Below, in pieces: positions 1-11,177 of a stretch of 64,000 nt of DNA. The stretch is from the NCBI RefSeq assembly GCF_027409185.1, contig NC_084472.1, forward strand, positions 90,040,427 through 90,104,426. Direction: 5' to 3'. Within the stretch, counting starts at the first letter, position 1; every line of letters starts with the position of its first letter. Below the pieces are notes generated by a model. The model was not told the DNA's origin and did no database searches. It saw only the letters and a program-made list of their open reading frames with translations. A program made the translations under genes and the position numbers. The DNA comes from Cynocephalus volans. Lineage: Eukaryota > Chordata > Mammalia > Dermoptera > Cynocephalidae.

Positions 1-1094
1 CCTATCCCTGGCTCTTCCTATCATTACCTATCTGGAATGCTCCCAGGCCCAGCACACTCAAAGCCCAGCAAATTCAAAGTGCTAAGATACGTTTTTCATA
101 GATAATAGTATTAAAATTTTTCTTGGTGATTTCAAGAGGTTTGTGTCAGGTTGCTATTTGTTCTGTGTTGTGATTTTTTAAAAAAAGGAATTAAGATGAA
201 AGTTACTGTTCCCAAACTTTTCAAACTCCACATCTTTCCTATGAAAATCTAGTTTGTTAAGAATTTCTTTAAATTTTGGCCTAAGTATTGTTCTTTCATC
301 TGAGTTCTTCCATGGTGTGAGATCCAGGAACCCGTTTTCAATAAAAAGAATAGATTGGCTAAAATGGGAAATATATTGCACTATGTGGATCGTGGATTTT
401 ACAATTGTATTCAAGTTGGTGTAGAAGAAAATTAGTAATTTAAGTTAAAAAATAAAAATGAAGACAGCAGACTTTGAAACTAGGACTATCGGTCAAAAAG
501 TAACTTTATAAATATATCCTGTGTGTGCCTGTATGTATGTATGTGTGCATGTGAGGGACGGAGGGAAGGAGACAGAGAGAGAGAAACAGATTTTAATCCT
601 TCTGGCCTGTATGGGAGGGTTGGATTTTGTGTTGTGCTGTGGCAGAAGTCATATTGTAGGAGTGGAAAGGAAGAATGACAGCAGGAAAGCATTCCTAATT
701 CTACTGATACTCGGCCCGCCAGCTGAACCATTCTGCAGAGTTCGCCCAACTACACAGTCCTCAACCCATCTTTCCTTTGCTCCAACTCTGCATGGACTGG
801 ATGACTTGCAGTAGTCATAAGGCCCTGTGCCAGGTGACATACCTGAGCAGGAGCTGTCCATGCTTCTTGAGACTGATATATCTTTTCAGAAATTTAGACA
901 ACACCATGAGAAGCATATCTCTAAAAGAATCAAAGAGCTCACAGAACCAAAAATGTGATATGATAAGAAAAGAAGAAAGGTTGGCAATGTCAACTGTTGA
1001 TAGTGTTGACACTTATTTCCATCATATAAACTATGTTACCTTCATTCCTTCTTCATCTTCCCTCCCTCTTCTCTCCTGCATCCTGTTTAATTAA
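1..1094. other. No recognisable gene; short TG-rich microsatellite
   Basis: Short ORFs on both strands lack any family resemblance, splice context or codon bias. A small impure TG/TATG tract lies at 519-552 and a GA-rich stretch at 555-590. Confidence 0.5.
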
Positions 1095-1800
1095 TTAATA
1101 AGTTCAATAAACATTTATTGAGAACTGAACACTTACCAAACACTGGGGATCCAAAGCTGATTAAGACATGGTCTCTGTTAGCAAAGGGTTTGGTTTAGTT
1201 GGTGGCAGCTAAGTATACAATGATGACTGCCATGAGAGCAGAGAGTAGAGAGTGCTAGAAGGACACTGAGCACAGCCACTTAAATCAAGATGAAGGGTTG
1301 TAGGGTGGAGAATGGTGTCTAGGAAAGTTTCCCAGAGAAGGCAATGGTTGAAGGGAATTTGAAAGATGAACAGCAAGTTACTGGGCAAAACATGAGGAGT
1401 GAGGTGAGCTAGAGGTGGGGAATTGAAGAGAAGGCATGTGAGGTCAGGGAAACAGCTAAAGATGAAGGTGAGAGACAGCAGAATGTATTCAGGGAATTGC
1501 AGGTGAGTCCATAGGGCTGGGGTGGAAGATGCATGGGGGTGTGGTGAGAGATGAGGCCAGAGAGCTGGGCAGGGTCAGGTTGAAATGGGCCTTGAGTAGA
1601 AGCAGTGAAAAGGAGACAGGTAAGGAACTGCTCTTTACTCTGAAAGCTCAGGCCTGTAAGCAGAGGTGGAGGAAAATGGGATTGACCTTAGAGAAAGACT
1701 GTTATGGCTGCAGTGAAATCACTAGCCTAACAAAGTGCCAGGCCAGAGGCAGGGAAAATAGCTAAGAGTTGTAGGCATAATCCAGGTGGGAGCTGACAAA
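1095..1800 (+). repeat. Ancient diverged interspersed repeat
   Basis: Begins with the widely repeated motif CAATAAACATTTATTGAG followed by CACTGGGGATCC. It continues with AGGCAGGG- and ATGGGCCTTGAGTAG-type text found in very old mammalian repeats. I cannot name the subfamily securely. Confidence 0.4.
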
Positions 1801-2836
1801 GGGTGGTGTAGACAGAGAAGACAATATGAAGGACAGTAAGAAGGGTTAAGTGGAAAAAAAAAAAAGTGTATGAGAATTTCTTTTCAGCAATTTTCATGGA
1901 GCCCAGCCACCTCCAGCCACAGCCAGAGAGCTTTGGCCTGGGCCCTTTTGTAATCTGAGAAATAAAGTCTGAAAACAGAGTCAGGTAAGATACCCTAACT
2001 CCTTGAGTGTGACTTTGGCCCATGACTGGGTTTTGTTGGTTTGCTATAAAAAAAAAAAAAAAGATCATTTGATTAGTAAATCATCACCCATTTCCAACCA
2101 TCTCCCCACCCCTCAGGGGAGGCTACTAATCTTCCCTGGCATAAGAGCCAGGAGGACCTAGTCTGATTTTTTAGTTCTCTGATTATCTACCGAGAATTTC
2201 AGCAGGAAATTACAGAGATAGGTCTTGGCCGTCAGTGTTGTATGATTTCAGACTGTTCCTCTGAGTCAGGACGAGATACAATACGTTATCCTTGTTACCC
2301 TTGTAGTTGATAACAAATGTTCTTTGCTACTTCCCCTTTCCACTGAACCTCCCTGTTTCTTAATCAAGGCTTGGGATATTTACAATGTGAACTTGAAATA
2401 ATTCTGAATATTGAAAATTTCCCAAGCACAATAGAAACACTTAATCCTAATATGTGAGGATATAATGAAAATTGTGGCCAGAATTTTGTTTAATAATATG
2501 GACATCAAACTCTTAGTTTGATTACCTACCTGTTAATGTTTCCTTTGCTTTCAGGATCATTGTTTTCAAATAGCTACCTCATGGCAAAATAACCCCCAGA
2601 TCTCATCTTTTCATGGATAATGTTCTCTAGCTGAAAGAAAATGTTGGATTCACAATTTAGAGATAGTTTTAATTTTAAAGTGCATATTTGTTTTGAAAGT
2701 AGGATAATCCTGTTTTTCACAGCAATAAAATAAGAAATCAATTTTTATTTCACTGAGGCAAAAATTTTTGAAAAATGCTTAGCAGTTAGATTGCTAATTT
2801 TGTTCTATTCAACTCTGAAACAGTGTTTTCCGATGG
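1800..2836. other. Unassigned AT-rich intergenic DNA
   Basis: No gene, splice structure or repeat I can name. Contains A-runs at about 1855 and 2047-2062. Confidence 0.4.
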
Positions 2837-2914
2837 GCTTCATATGCAAATCAGTTAATCATGATTACACTGTACCACTAAAATGCTATAATCTGCAAGA
2901 TTTACAGCTCTTGG
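2837..2914 (-). repeat. Left arm of a 78-bp inverted repeat (LTR fragment)
   Basis: The reverse complement matches 3844-3921 at about 74 of 78 positions. It corresponds to the beginning of the ERVL-type LTR on the right, so it is a short inverted copy of that LTR's start. Confidence 0.85.
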
Positions 2915-2956
2915 GCTGGCCACCCAAGTTGCTCCAAGAGCAAGAGTCTCTGATGC

Positions 2957-3843
2957 TGTAAGATCCATGCACCATGCACAAATCCCACAGACAGGGACGG
3001 CTCACTTCACAAAGACCATGAGACTGAGACCGATGCAATCAAGCAGGAGGGACTTTATTCCAGCATGCTGGGGTCACCTTGTCTCCTGGACAGAAGCGAC
3101 CCCGAGTTTACAATACAAGCACTTTTTATACAGTTTTTCTGAATAGATCTTTGTGACAGAATGAGTTGTTGGTTATCTGTGGCACCTTTAGATTTATTGG
3201 TAGATTTTAGCAGGCTGGTACCCTGATAGATTTGTGGCGCCTTTAGATTTACAGGTGGGCTTTAGCAGGCTGGTACCCCCGATAAGGAACAGCGTATTTC
3301 TCAATCGTTTATCTTCCCTGGGGTCTGGCCAGGTGGCCTTTAGATAAGGAACTAGTCAGTTCCTGGAACCGGGTGGGGGTCATTCCCTTCCTTGGAGTGT
3401 TTAGTGTGCTCAGGCCTGACCTTTGTACGACCCCTTAGAAGCTGCTTTACTTAAGCATTTGTTACAAGATTGCGTACATTAAAGTTATATTTTTCTACAA
3501 TTCCGTTACAATTTCCTACAATTTTCTACGTCCCCTGCAATGCAATCCACACCTTGCTGACAAAGATACTTTGCTTGACCACACTTTAGTCAGTCTCCTG
3601 AAACTTCTCCTAGCCCTATCTGCACAATTCTTTATAAAATCCAGTTTTAGTAAGAATTCTTTGAGGTCAGTTTAGCAAGAACCCCCTACCCTTGACACCT
3701 GATCACCCTCTATATCAGACTAGATTCCTTACTCCCCACCATCCACAAGGTAATGTCTGAGCAACCTGGCTTGTATTCAGTGAGAACCCTGTTAGGTCAG
3801 TTTAGCCAGAATTCCCCTTACCCCTGATGTTTCCCAAAAAACA
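2957..3843 (-). mobile_element. Solitary LTR of a class I-like endogenous retrovirus
   Basis: Read on the minus strand, the segment starts TGTTTTTTGGG and ends TCTTACA, giving TGT...ACA ends over about 887 bp. It has a TATAAAAAG box (complement of about 3123-3131) and an AATAAA about 75 bp further on (about 3055), the normal promoter and poly(A) spacing of an LTR. Two internal direct duplications are visible: GGCACCTTTAGATTTATTGG and its partner (about 3181 and 3236), and GAGGTCAGTTTAGCAAGAAC and its partner (about 3664 and 3793). No coding region is attached. No clear target duplication was found. Confidence 0.65.
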
Positions 3844-4158
3844 CCAAGAGCTGTAAATCTTACAGATTACAGCATTTTAGTGGTACAGTGTAACCATGAT
3901 TAACTGATTTGCATGTGAAGCAAACAGAGTTGAATACTAAGAGTTGTTTCCTCTTAGTAATTTTCCATTCACTGACTCCCACTCTGCTCCTTGGATGTAA
4001 ATTCTCAGTTGCCCATGCTGTATTCAGCGTTGAATTCAATCTCTCTCGTCCAGTGCCAAATCCCATTGCAGTGGCTCCTGTACCTATCGTGATGGTCTTG
4101 AATAAAGTCTGCCTTACCATGCTTTAACAAGTGTCACTGAGTGTTTTTTTCTTTAACA
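3844..4158 (+). mobile_element. ERVL/MLT2-like LTR
   Basis: Contains AATAAAGTCTGCCTTACC (AATAAA at 4101-4106), then GCTTTAACAAGTGTC and a TTTTTCTTTAACA end, which resembles the 3' end of MLT2-type ERVL LTRs as I remember them. The first 78 bp form the right arm of the inverted repeat. Confidence 0.55.
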
Positions 4159-4159
4159 C

Positions 4160-5205
4160 TGCTTGAGTTGGTATCTTTAAGACTGCCTGGGTTAGTATCT
4201 ACTAGTACGCATTTACAAACGCTTTGGTCAGTGTCATGTAACTACCTCCTCTGGAGGCAAAGTGCCACTCTTAGAACAATGTGGTGGAGATCTGCATGGG
4301 TCATAGTGTGGTTGCCCATTTGGATCTGTGTGGAAGGGTTAGGGAAGGAAGGAGCCTCATTTAAAAGTGAGACCATTTCTGCTGTCAGGCACCCGGGGAA
4401 CAACAGGTACTAAATTGCAAAGTGAGATTCTAGCTCTCTTAGTGTTGACTATAAAAGCATCAGAGATGTATAAAAGGAAACTCCTTCCTACTAGATGGTG
4501 AGATCGCTCCTACCCTGTGGAAAGAGGCTGACAGCCAGGAAGGAAAGCAGTAGCCTCAGCAAAGCTCACATGTAAATGTCCTGCCTATTTGTGGGGATCA
4601 ATTCAGTTTGATTCAACAAACATTGACCAAGTTCTGGACACTTTGCTAGGAGGTGGAGATGAAAGATAAGTAAGGCCATGGCTCTGACCTTGAGGAACTC
4701 ACAATGATAAGTAGAATTCTGGAAGTAGGACTATCTTTGTGCTTCTCGTATTCACTCTATTTCCCCTTTATTCATTAGTCTTTTCAAAAAGTATTTGTAA
4801 ATCTCTAGCCAGCTTCCACTGGCAAAACAGGAACTAAGGAAATGACTTTAGTCTTCTGTGCAATCAGAACATCAACAAAGGAGGAAGCAGCACAGCCTGA
4901 GGCCTGCATAGTCCTGATAATCCTAGGAAGACAGTCCTAAGCGGAAAGTGAAAGCTTGGGGCTCAGAACTGGAGTATCTGGTCCAGCTGTCTTTCCCCCT
5001 TGAGAGTCTCCTTCCAAGTGTCAAACCTGAAAACTTTCAATTTTATATTAATAAACAAAGGGTTTCCCTTGTACCTGGGTGTTTAGATACCCAACTACAA
5101 GCATATACCCAGTGTAGAGGACAACATTGTGCTAAATTGTTATTCACACGGGAGCAATCCGTCATCTTGTAGCCTTGTACCAGTCAAGCCAAGAAACCAG
5201 TTAGG
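4160..5205. other. Unassigned DNA with an old repeat fragment
   Basis: At 4600-4720 an ancient repeat motif is visible: GATTCAACAAACATTGACC, then a TAAGGCCATGGCTCTGACC-type segment. Otherwise no gene or named repeat. Confidence 0.4.
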
Positions 5206-5207
5206 CA

Positions 5208-6655
5208 AGGCAAGATGGCAGACTAGAAATGCCCAGGGTGCATTCCTCCCGCAGAAAAGAACCAGAACAACTAACAGACAGCTAAACATTGATAGGAACA
5301 TTGGTGGGAAAGAGTAGGAGTGCTGCAGAAGACTAGTGAGATCTCTGTGGAGCACAAAGCCCAGGATGGTAGCATAGAGAGGAGAGAGAGGCACACAGCC
5401 TCAAGGCCACATCTCTCACACCGGGATCAGCACAGGAAGAATTTTCCCTTGTGGCAAAAGGCAGGCAAAGGACCCACACAAACCCCCATTTTCACCACAG
5501 ATGCCTGCAGGTGCTTTGGCAGAACAAACTGGGAGCCAAGTGTCATGAGTGTCCTAGAATACGCACACTGCATCACTCTAGAACACTAGCACAAACCACG
5601 CACTCCCCACTCCCGACCATCAGGACCCAAGTTGATGCAGGACAGCATCATCTTGAAACCAGAGCCATATGGAAGCATACCCTGCCCTGGGGCCAGTATG
5701 CATAGAGCTTCCCCAGCCTTAAGGCTCTGCCCTCCTCCCAGCGTGCTCACAGGAGAAGCTAAGATGCCCTGATCCCAGTGGCTTGAAGCCTGGGCTCACA
5801 GAGGCTATGACTCTAGTTCTGCAGTCTGGAAAGCCAATCCTAGTCCTGCTGAGCTGACACACCCCTGTGTCCCCAACCAGAGAACAGACAGGCAGACCTT
5901 CCTCAGGTGGACTACCTTCCATCGTCCTCCTTCCCTTATCCTCCATCCCTGCCAGCTGGACTAAGTTGTGTGCATCTGAGTCCCTAACCTAGAAAAACAG
6001 CTCACAGTTCTCTACCCTAACAAATACGCCCTCAGGCTGATGGAAATAAAGTGCACCCCCCCGCCACCCCCCCAGAAGAGACCAGGTGGTTCCATCCTGA
6101 ACAGTCCCACCTAGAAGCCTTGCCAACAGTCCCAGAAGTAGCTGCACCAGCCCCTCACTGCAGGACTGTCTAATGGCCCTGCCCACTACCCAGAAGCAGC
6201 TGAAAGGGTCACTTTAGTGCAGGCCTGCCTAGCAGCCCCATCCATTTCCTGAGAAGTGGCTCAGCAGCTCCACCCTTGGCAGTCTAGCTACTGAACCACA
6301 GAGGGAAGCAGGATCTCACAATGGGCCCCAAGAAATGACACAGTAGAAGGGCCACCAGCAGACCTGCACCCAGCTAGCCAAGCCAAAGAGTACCCATGAG
6401 CCTGGCTCCGGGAAATAGCTCAGTTGTCACACCCCTGGAAGACCCACCCCAAGTCTTTGAGCCACCACACACACATGTATCTGAGTGAGAAATAGCTTGG
6501 CTGACATGACCCAGTGGGCCCACCCCAGTCGCAGAAGCAGCATGGTGACCCTGCCACTGACAAACCAGTCCTGGAGACCCTGACATGCCATATGCACACA
6601 GTCCCAGCCTGAGAATTAATTCAGCAACTGCATCTCCAATAAGCCAGGGCCCTGG
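5208..6655 (+). mobile_element. LINE-1 5' leader fragment without ORFs
   Basis: Opens with CAAGATGGCAGACTAGAA, the typical start of a mammalian L1 5' UTR. It continues as GC-richer, CA/CAG-rich leader text with degenerate ~60-80 bp repeated modules around 6080-6300 (AGAAGCAGCTGAAAGGG, AGAAGTGGCTCAGCAGC). No ORF1 or ORF2 follows; the match stops near AAGCCAGGGCC. Loss of the 3' part is the reverse of the usual 5' truncation. Confidence 0.65.
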
Positions 6656-8077
6656 AACTTCTCAAAGGATATATAAAAAATGTATCAAAACTAATTGGCT
6701 TATTTAATAAATTAGACTAGATGAGAAAGTGTTGTCAGTAGTGAAGGTGTTATGGATATATGTTCCAAAATCTTGTAAGGTTCTTAAATATCTGTGTCTT
6801 GATATAAATGCTACCAGTCATAATCTTGGTTTAATTATAATTTTAAAATGTTATGTCTTCAAATATTTCATGGAAAAACTCTGATAGGTACAGGTTCCCG
6901 ACAAACCTTGAGTTCATAGCTTTAAACTAAATTTCCAAAATATTAATAAAGAAACTGATGCGTTTGTGAAATTGTTCACAAAGGTCAAAACAACAAAAGT
7001 TAATTAGTGAAATAATTAAAAAGAATTATGGGTTTTTATAATTTCCTTATTTTAAAACACTGCTGGTTCTCCTAATGTTTTGTTTTCCAAATGTAAGAAA
7101 ACTCTCTCTGTCTTAAGCTATCTATAACTAACAACAGTTTGGTAAAATGTCATTTAAAACAGAGATAAAAGTATTTGTTTTCTCTCTATTTGACCCCCCC
7201 CAAATTTAGTAACTTTAAGTATCCCTATGATTATTATGGCAATGTGGCTATTTTTATAAGTTCAATGAAAATTAACTCTCCCTCTTTATAACAGGTTATA
7301 ATTTAAAACTTTGGATAAAGGATAGCATGTCTCACTTCTCAGTTGCTGACCCCTCTTTCATGTTGCCTTAATTTCGCCTGACTGCTGCTTCATCCTGCTG
7401 TTCATCCCCACCCCCACCCCCCACGTGGAACGAAACACAACCTGGGAAACAGTCTTCCCAGCAACGTGGGACAGATCACTGAAAAAAAGTGAGCCGAGAT
7501 GCTTCTTTCAATCACCACCTGGGAAAGAGCCTTCCCAACACTGAGAGATTTACACAAAGAAAAGTGAAACCTTTTCAGTCAAGATATTGATCATCAATGC
7601 TTTTATGAGAAATGTCTTGATCATAAAGGGGGAAGTAATGTCTTCTCTACAAAAGCAGTTCTCTAAATTTTCCTTGGCCTTAAAGAGGGTGTTTGTAACT
7701 TGGATGAGATATCCTGTTCCTAAACAAAAGACTTGTAATTGATCAAAAATTTTACAAAGACTAGATGCTTTGAAAGCAGTAATGTCCTGGACAGCTTAAC
7801 ATTACCAAACTCTCTGGACTCAGAATCAACTATTATATGGATCAGAATCACTTTCCAGAGTTTCAACAATTGGTAATTACACCCAATTCACAGCACCTGG
7901 AATGTTGCTGATGCAGCCACTCTGAGATGATGACATCATCAGTCCTCACCTGAAGTAAATTAAAAGGACTTGCCATGCTAAATGATACCAACTTTGCTTT
8001 AAATGCTTTTGTCTTAACTGTGCAAACCTGATCTATAGCTTTTGCTCTTTCTTTTAAATAAATAAGATTGGGGGAGA
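6656..8077 (+). other. AT-rich segment ending in a polypurine tract; possible ERV-internal remnant
   Basis: No retroviral or cellular protein is recognisable on either strand. The end, AGATTGGGGGAGA at 8065-8077, looks like a retroviral polypurine tract directly before an LTR-like TG. This could be decayed ERV interior, but only position supports that. Confidence 0.3.
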
Positions 8078-8620
8078 TGTAGAGTATGCATAAAGCAAAT
8101 GTACTTCTCAGGGCCTGGTTTTCCAAAGCCTTGCAGTTTCAAATATTGACCTTGCAAAGGACAGGAAATTCTCACCAGGCTATATGGTCTCTGTTGTAAG
8201 ATAAAGAATTGTAACACAGCAAGGTTGCTGGCTCAAAGACAGACAGTTTACTGATTGATATGTAAAGATACTGGGAAATTGCTGTAAGACAAGAATGTTT
8301 GCTAAAATCAAGCCTTTGTTGCAAATTGCATTATAGAAGATCACCTTGCTTGACTTACTGAATGTTACCAGCTTCTATTGTTAAACTTGTTAAACTGTAC
8401 TTAGAAAAAACCCCACCTATGTTCTCTTCCTGTAACTTCCTGGTCTGGAGAATAAATGCAGGAAGAGAACCCCAATTCGTGGTTAATTTCCCAAATGGAA
8501 GGAATGCCTCTCTCCAGGGTTCTGGGATATTAACCCCTTTTCAGGGCTTCTCACTGCTCAGAAGAGGTGGGCTTTGAGTATTCTTTGGCAGCTCCGTCAC
8601 CCAGGGGAAAAGGGGTGACA
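8078..8620 (+). mobile_element. ERV-type LTR, probably the 3' LTR of a decayed provirus
   Basis: Begins TGTAGAG right after a polypurine tract, carries AATAAA at 8451-8456, and can end in GGTGACA at 8620, giving TGT...ACA ends over ~543 bp. Family not identified; boundaries are inferred from the ends. Confidence 0.5.
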
Positions 8621-8781
8621 AATCCATGGGAGGCAAAGCAACACCCTACCATGAAAATATAAAAGAATACTAGCTGGAAAGTTCCTAAATTGAGGGTAGG
8701 TGGGGGGATTAGGATCCTTTCATTTCCCAGGAATATAGAAACTTGGAATGCAGGTGTCTCTCAAAGGAAACACATTGACCT

Positions 8782-8895
8782 AAACTGTAAATTCTTTGAA
8801 GACAGGGTCAGTGTTTTGGTCATTTTTGCGTCCTTGGTGCCAAGTTCAACACCTGGTAATTTTTTTTTAAAGAAAATAAAATTTGCTGAATTGAA
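8782..8895 (+). repeat. L2 LINE 3' end
   Basis: TTGAAGACAGGGTCAGTG, TCCTTGGTGCC and CACCTGGTAA match the familiar L2 tail. Diverged. Confidence 0.6.
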
Positions 8896-9064
8896 CCCAT
8901 TCACACAGGTATGAACTGTGGAGCTTTTAAAAGCAGTCCTCCTCTTGTGGAGGCTGAAACCAGGACACACCTGGAAGTGCCTCAAGATTCTGCCCAGCAG
9001 GGAGAGGTGGCAGAGGGCAAGGGCCATTTAACAGCCTTGAGCAAGTTCCTGTTAAAATAGAGGT

Positions 9065-9160
9065 AGGTCATTCTGCTTACCTCACAGTTTCACTGAAAGG
9101 ATTAAATGTGATCATGGATGTAAAGGGCTTAATACGGAACCGAGCACAAAGCAGTTGCAA
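9065..9160 (+). repeat. MIR SINE, 3' half
   Basis: CTTACCTCACAG, AAAGGATTAAATGTGATC, GTAAAGGGCTTAATACGG and CGAGCACAAAGCAG follow the MIR core-to-tail order. Confidence 0.6.
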
Positions 9161-9339
9161 AATTAAGTCTGGGGGAGGTGTGTGTCCTACGGGGAGCTAG
9201 ACTCACAGACCGAATGAAGGAACCTCTGGAGGCAGGCGAAGGGCCAGCAGGGAGCTGGAGTTAGCCAGTTCAGAGGCCGTTTTTCAGAGCCGCAGGCAAG
9301 CAGGACAAGCGACCCCTCCCTGAGCTGCAACAGCTGGAC

Positions 9340-10010
9340 CAGGCTGTGCGGACCTGCAGGCCTGGCGCGCGCCGGGAGGGCGCGGCCACTCCGGGACGCC
9401 GCGTTCCCGGCTGACCGCGTCTCACCCACGCGCAGAAACGACCCCGCGGAAAATCTGGGCGTTCGGCCTTCGGGATCTCTGCTGCGGGCCGGGCTGGGGG
9501 TGGCGGGTTGGGAAAGGGCGCAGTGAGGTTTCGAGTGGAAAGCCCCGCCGCTCTGCTCAGAGCCCGTACCCTGCCTCGGGCCCCTAGTTCGGGCCCCTCG
9601 TGGCGCCACCCGCAGCCCCGCAACCTCCGCTGCTGTCCCTTCGAGTCCCCTTCACTGCTCCCGGAGGCGCGGAGAGGCGCTGGGCTCCGCGACGTGGGCT
9701 CTGGTCGCCATCGGCAGCGGGACAAGCGCCCAGCAACCTCTCTCCACAGCTCTTCTCCAGAAGTCCTAGGAAGAGCCGTGTGGAAGTGGAGAGGAGAGGA
9801 AGAGGGGTGGAGACCGATGTCCACCGCGCCCGGGGTGGCCGCCGCCGCTCGGCCCGAGGTGGAGGCACTGGGAGGGGGAGCAGTGCGCGCGCCCCTGCAC
9901 CGCAGGGCCGGGGCTCTGGGGGAGGGACTGCGTGGTCCCCCCAACGCACAGATGGAGGGGCTCTGCACCCCAGAAAAGGGCCTGGCAGGGGAAGGAAACT
10001 GCAAGAAAGG
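9340..10010. promoter_or_regulatory. CpG island with no recognised gene
   Basis: Dense CpG from about 9360 (GGCGCGCGCCGGGAGGGCGC) to about 9960, in contrast to the AT-rich surroundings, with NRF1-like GTGCGCGCGCC near 9893 and several Sp1-like GGGCGG/GGGGTGGC motifs. Long ORFs occur on both strands in several frames, as expected by chance in GC-rich DNA; none resembles a known protein. It lies about 21 kb upstream of SLC25A4. It could be the promoter of an unannotated transcript, a remote regulatory island, or a methylation-free orphan island. Confidence 0.6.
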
Positions 10011-10390
10011 AGTTCATCTAAAGGTAGCTTAATTCTTTCTGTATTAAGCAAATCGCCTCTTTGTCCTATTGGTAAATCGAGGAAACAGCCAAGGTTGACC
10101 GACTGTCTCCGCTTCTTCAAAATAAATCCTGAGGACTTACTGTGCACTTCTCTATGCAGCTGCAGCTTCTCCGAGAAGGCCAGTTCCGTAGGTCTTCTCT
10201 TTACCATGCCCCTCTAGTGAGCATTTCCCATGACCGTTTTGTAGGCTGTTCAAGTTAAATGTTCAGTTTTGTATCTTAGTGAAATTGGTGGATGGTAGTG
10301 TAGGCGCATGTTTAACGTTAGCAGATACTAAATAGTCTTCTAAAATGGCGGTACCATTTTATTTTTTCGCCAGCAGTGTATAAGGATTCA

Positions 10391-10548
10391 AGTTGTTCCA
10401 CGTTCTTACCAATGCTTGGCATTTCGTCTTTTCTCTCTCTCTCTCTTTTTGTTTGTTTGTTTTTTGGCTTCTGGCTGTGTGGGGATCCGAACTCTTGACC
10501 TTGCTGTTGTCAGAGCCAGGCTCTACCACCTACTGAGCCAAGTGGCCA
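10391..10548 (-). repeat. First copy of a tandemly duplicated SINE-containing unit
   Basis: About 66 bp of L1-derived flank plus CT run is followed by a minus-strand tRNA-derived SINE remnant (about 10458-10547). Its complement reads GGCCACTTGGCTCAGTAGG, then GGTCAAGAGTTCGGATCC with a recognisable B box. Confidence 0.85.
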
Positions 10549-10713
10549 AGTTGTTCCACGTTCTTACCAATGCTTGGCATTTCGTCTTTTCTTTCTCTCT
10601 CTCTCTCTCTCTCTTTGTTTGTTTGTTTTTTGGCTTCTGGCTGTGTGGGGATCCGAACTCTTGACCTTGCTGTTGTCAGCGCCAGGCTCTATCAGCTACT
10701 GAGCCAAGTGGCC
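10549..10713 (-). repeat. Second copy of the tandemly duplicated SINE-containing unit
   Basis: Repeats the first copy almost exactly, with only a few substitutions and a longer CT run. The flank duplicated with the SINE shows that this is a segmental tandem duplication, not a second insertion. Confidence 0.85.
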
Positions 10714-10996
10714 AGCCCTGTCTTTTCTAATTTTAGCATTCTGGAGTGTGTAGTTGTATCTCACTTTTAGGTTTTTTGTTTTGTTTTGTTTTTAGGTTGA
10801 ATCACCACTTGACTTGGCTGATAATGGGCCGTTTTCAGGGCTTATTGGCAATTTCTTAGGATTCAACCTAATAATTTGCATTTCCCTGGTGAGTAATGAT
10901 GCCGAACAACTTTTCGTCGGCTTATTAACTATGGAAATAATACTTTTTGTGAAGTTTATATTTCTGTTCATGCCTTTCTTTGTCCATTTTTAAATT

Positions 10997-11118
10997 GTGG
11001 CTGGCTGGTTAGCTCTGTTAGTTAGAGTGTGGTGTTGTAACAACTAGGTCAAGAGCTCAGATCCCTGGACTGGCCTGCTAAATAAAATACAATAAAACCT
11101 TTAAAAAGTAAAAAAATA
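10997..11118 (+). mobile_element. tRNA-Ile-derived monomeric SINE (CYN-like)
   Basis: GGCTGGTTAGCTCTGTTAG, then GAGTGTGGTGTTGTAACAAC and AGAGCTCAGATCCC follow a tRNA-Ile body with A and B boxes, then an A-rich tail. Not a functional tRNA: the acceptor stem does not pair and the tail is retroposon-like. Confidence 0.75.
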
Positions 11119-11177
11119 AATTGCGTTATGTGTCTTTTTCTTTTCTGATCTGTAGTTTAACTTTTCACTCTGAATGG

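Larger units (their letters stand above)
10330..10985 (-). mobile_element. Ancient LINE-1 fragment, antisense ORF2 3' end
   Basis: The plus strand reads AATGGCGGTACCATTTTA, CCAGCAGTGTATAAGG, ACCAATGCTTGGCAT, GTGTGTAGTTGTATCTCA, TTTGCATTTCCCTGG and GAGTAATGATGCCGAAC. In that order this is the complement of L1 ORF2 C-terminal sequence. It is interrupted by the duplicated SINE at 10391-10713. Confidence 0.75.

Noticed and set aside
486-1094. ORFs of 65-105 codons near the left edge
   Set aside because: Overlapping on both strands, simple-sequence content, no family resemblance or gene structure.
9187-10217. Five overlapping ORFs of 83-244 codons on both strands
   Set aside because: They lie in a CpG island where stop codons are rare; all are low-complexity Pro/Arg/Gly/Ala-rich, overlap each other, and resemble no known family.
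10997-11118. Possible tRNA-Ile gene
   Set aside because: A and B boxes are present, but the stems are mispaired and an A-rich tail follows; it is a SINE, as are the similar loci at 40530, 53160 and 55484.
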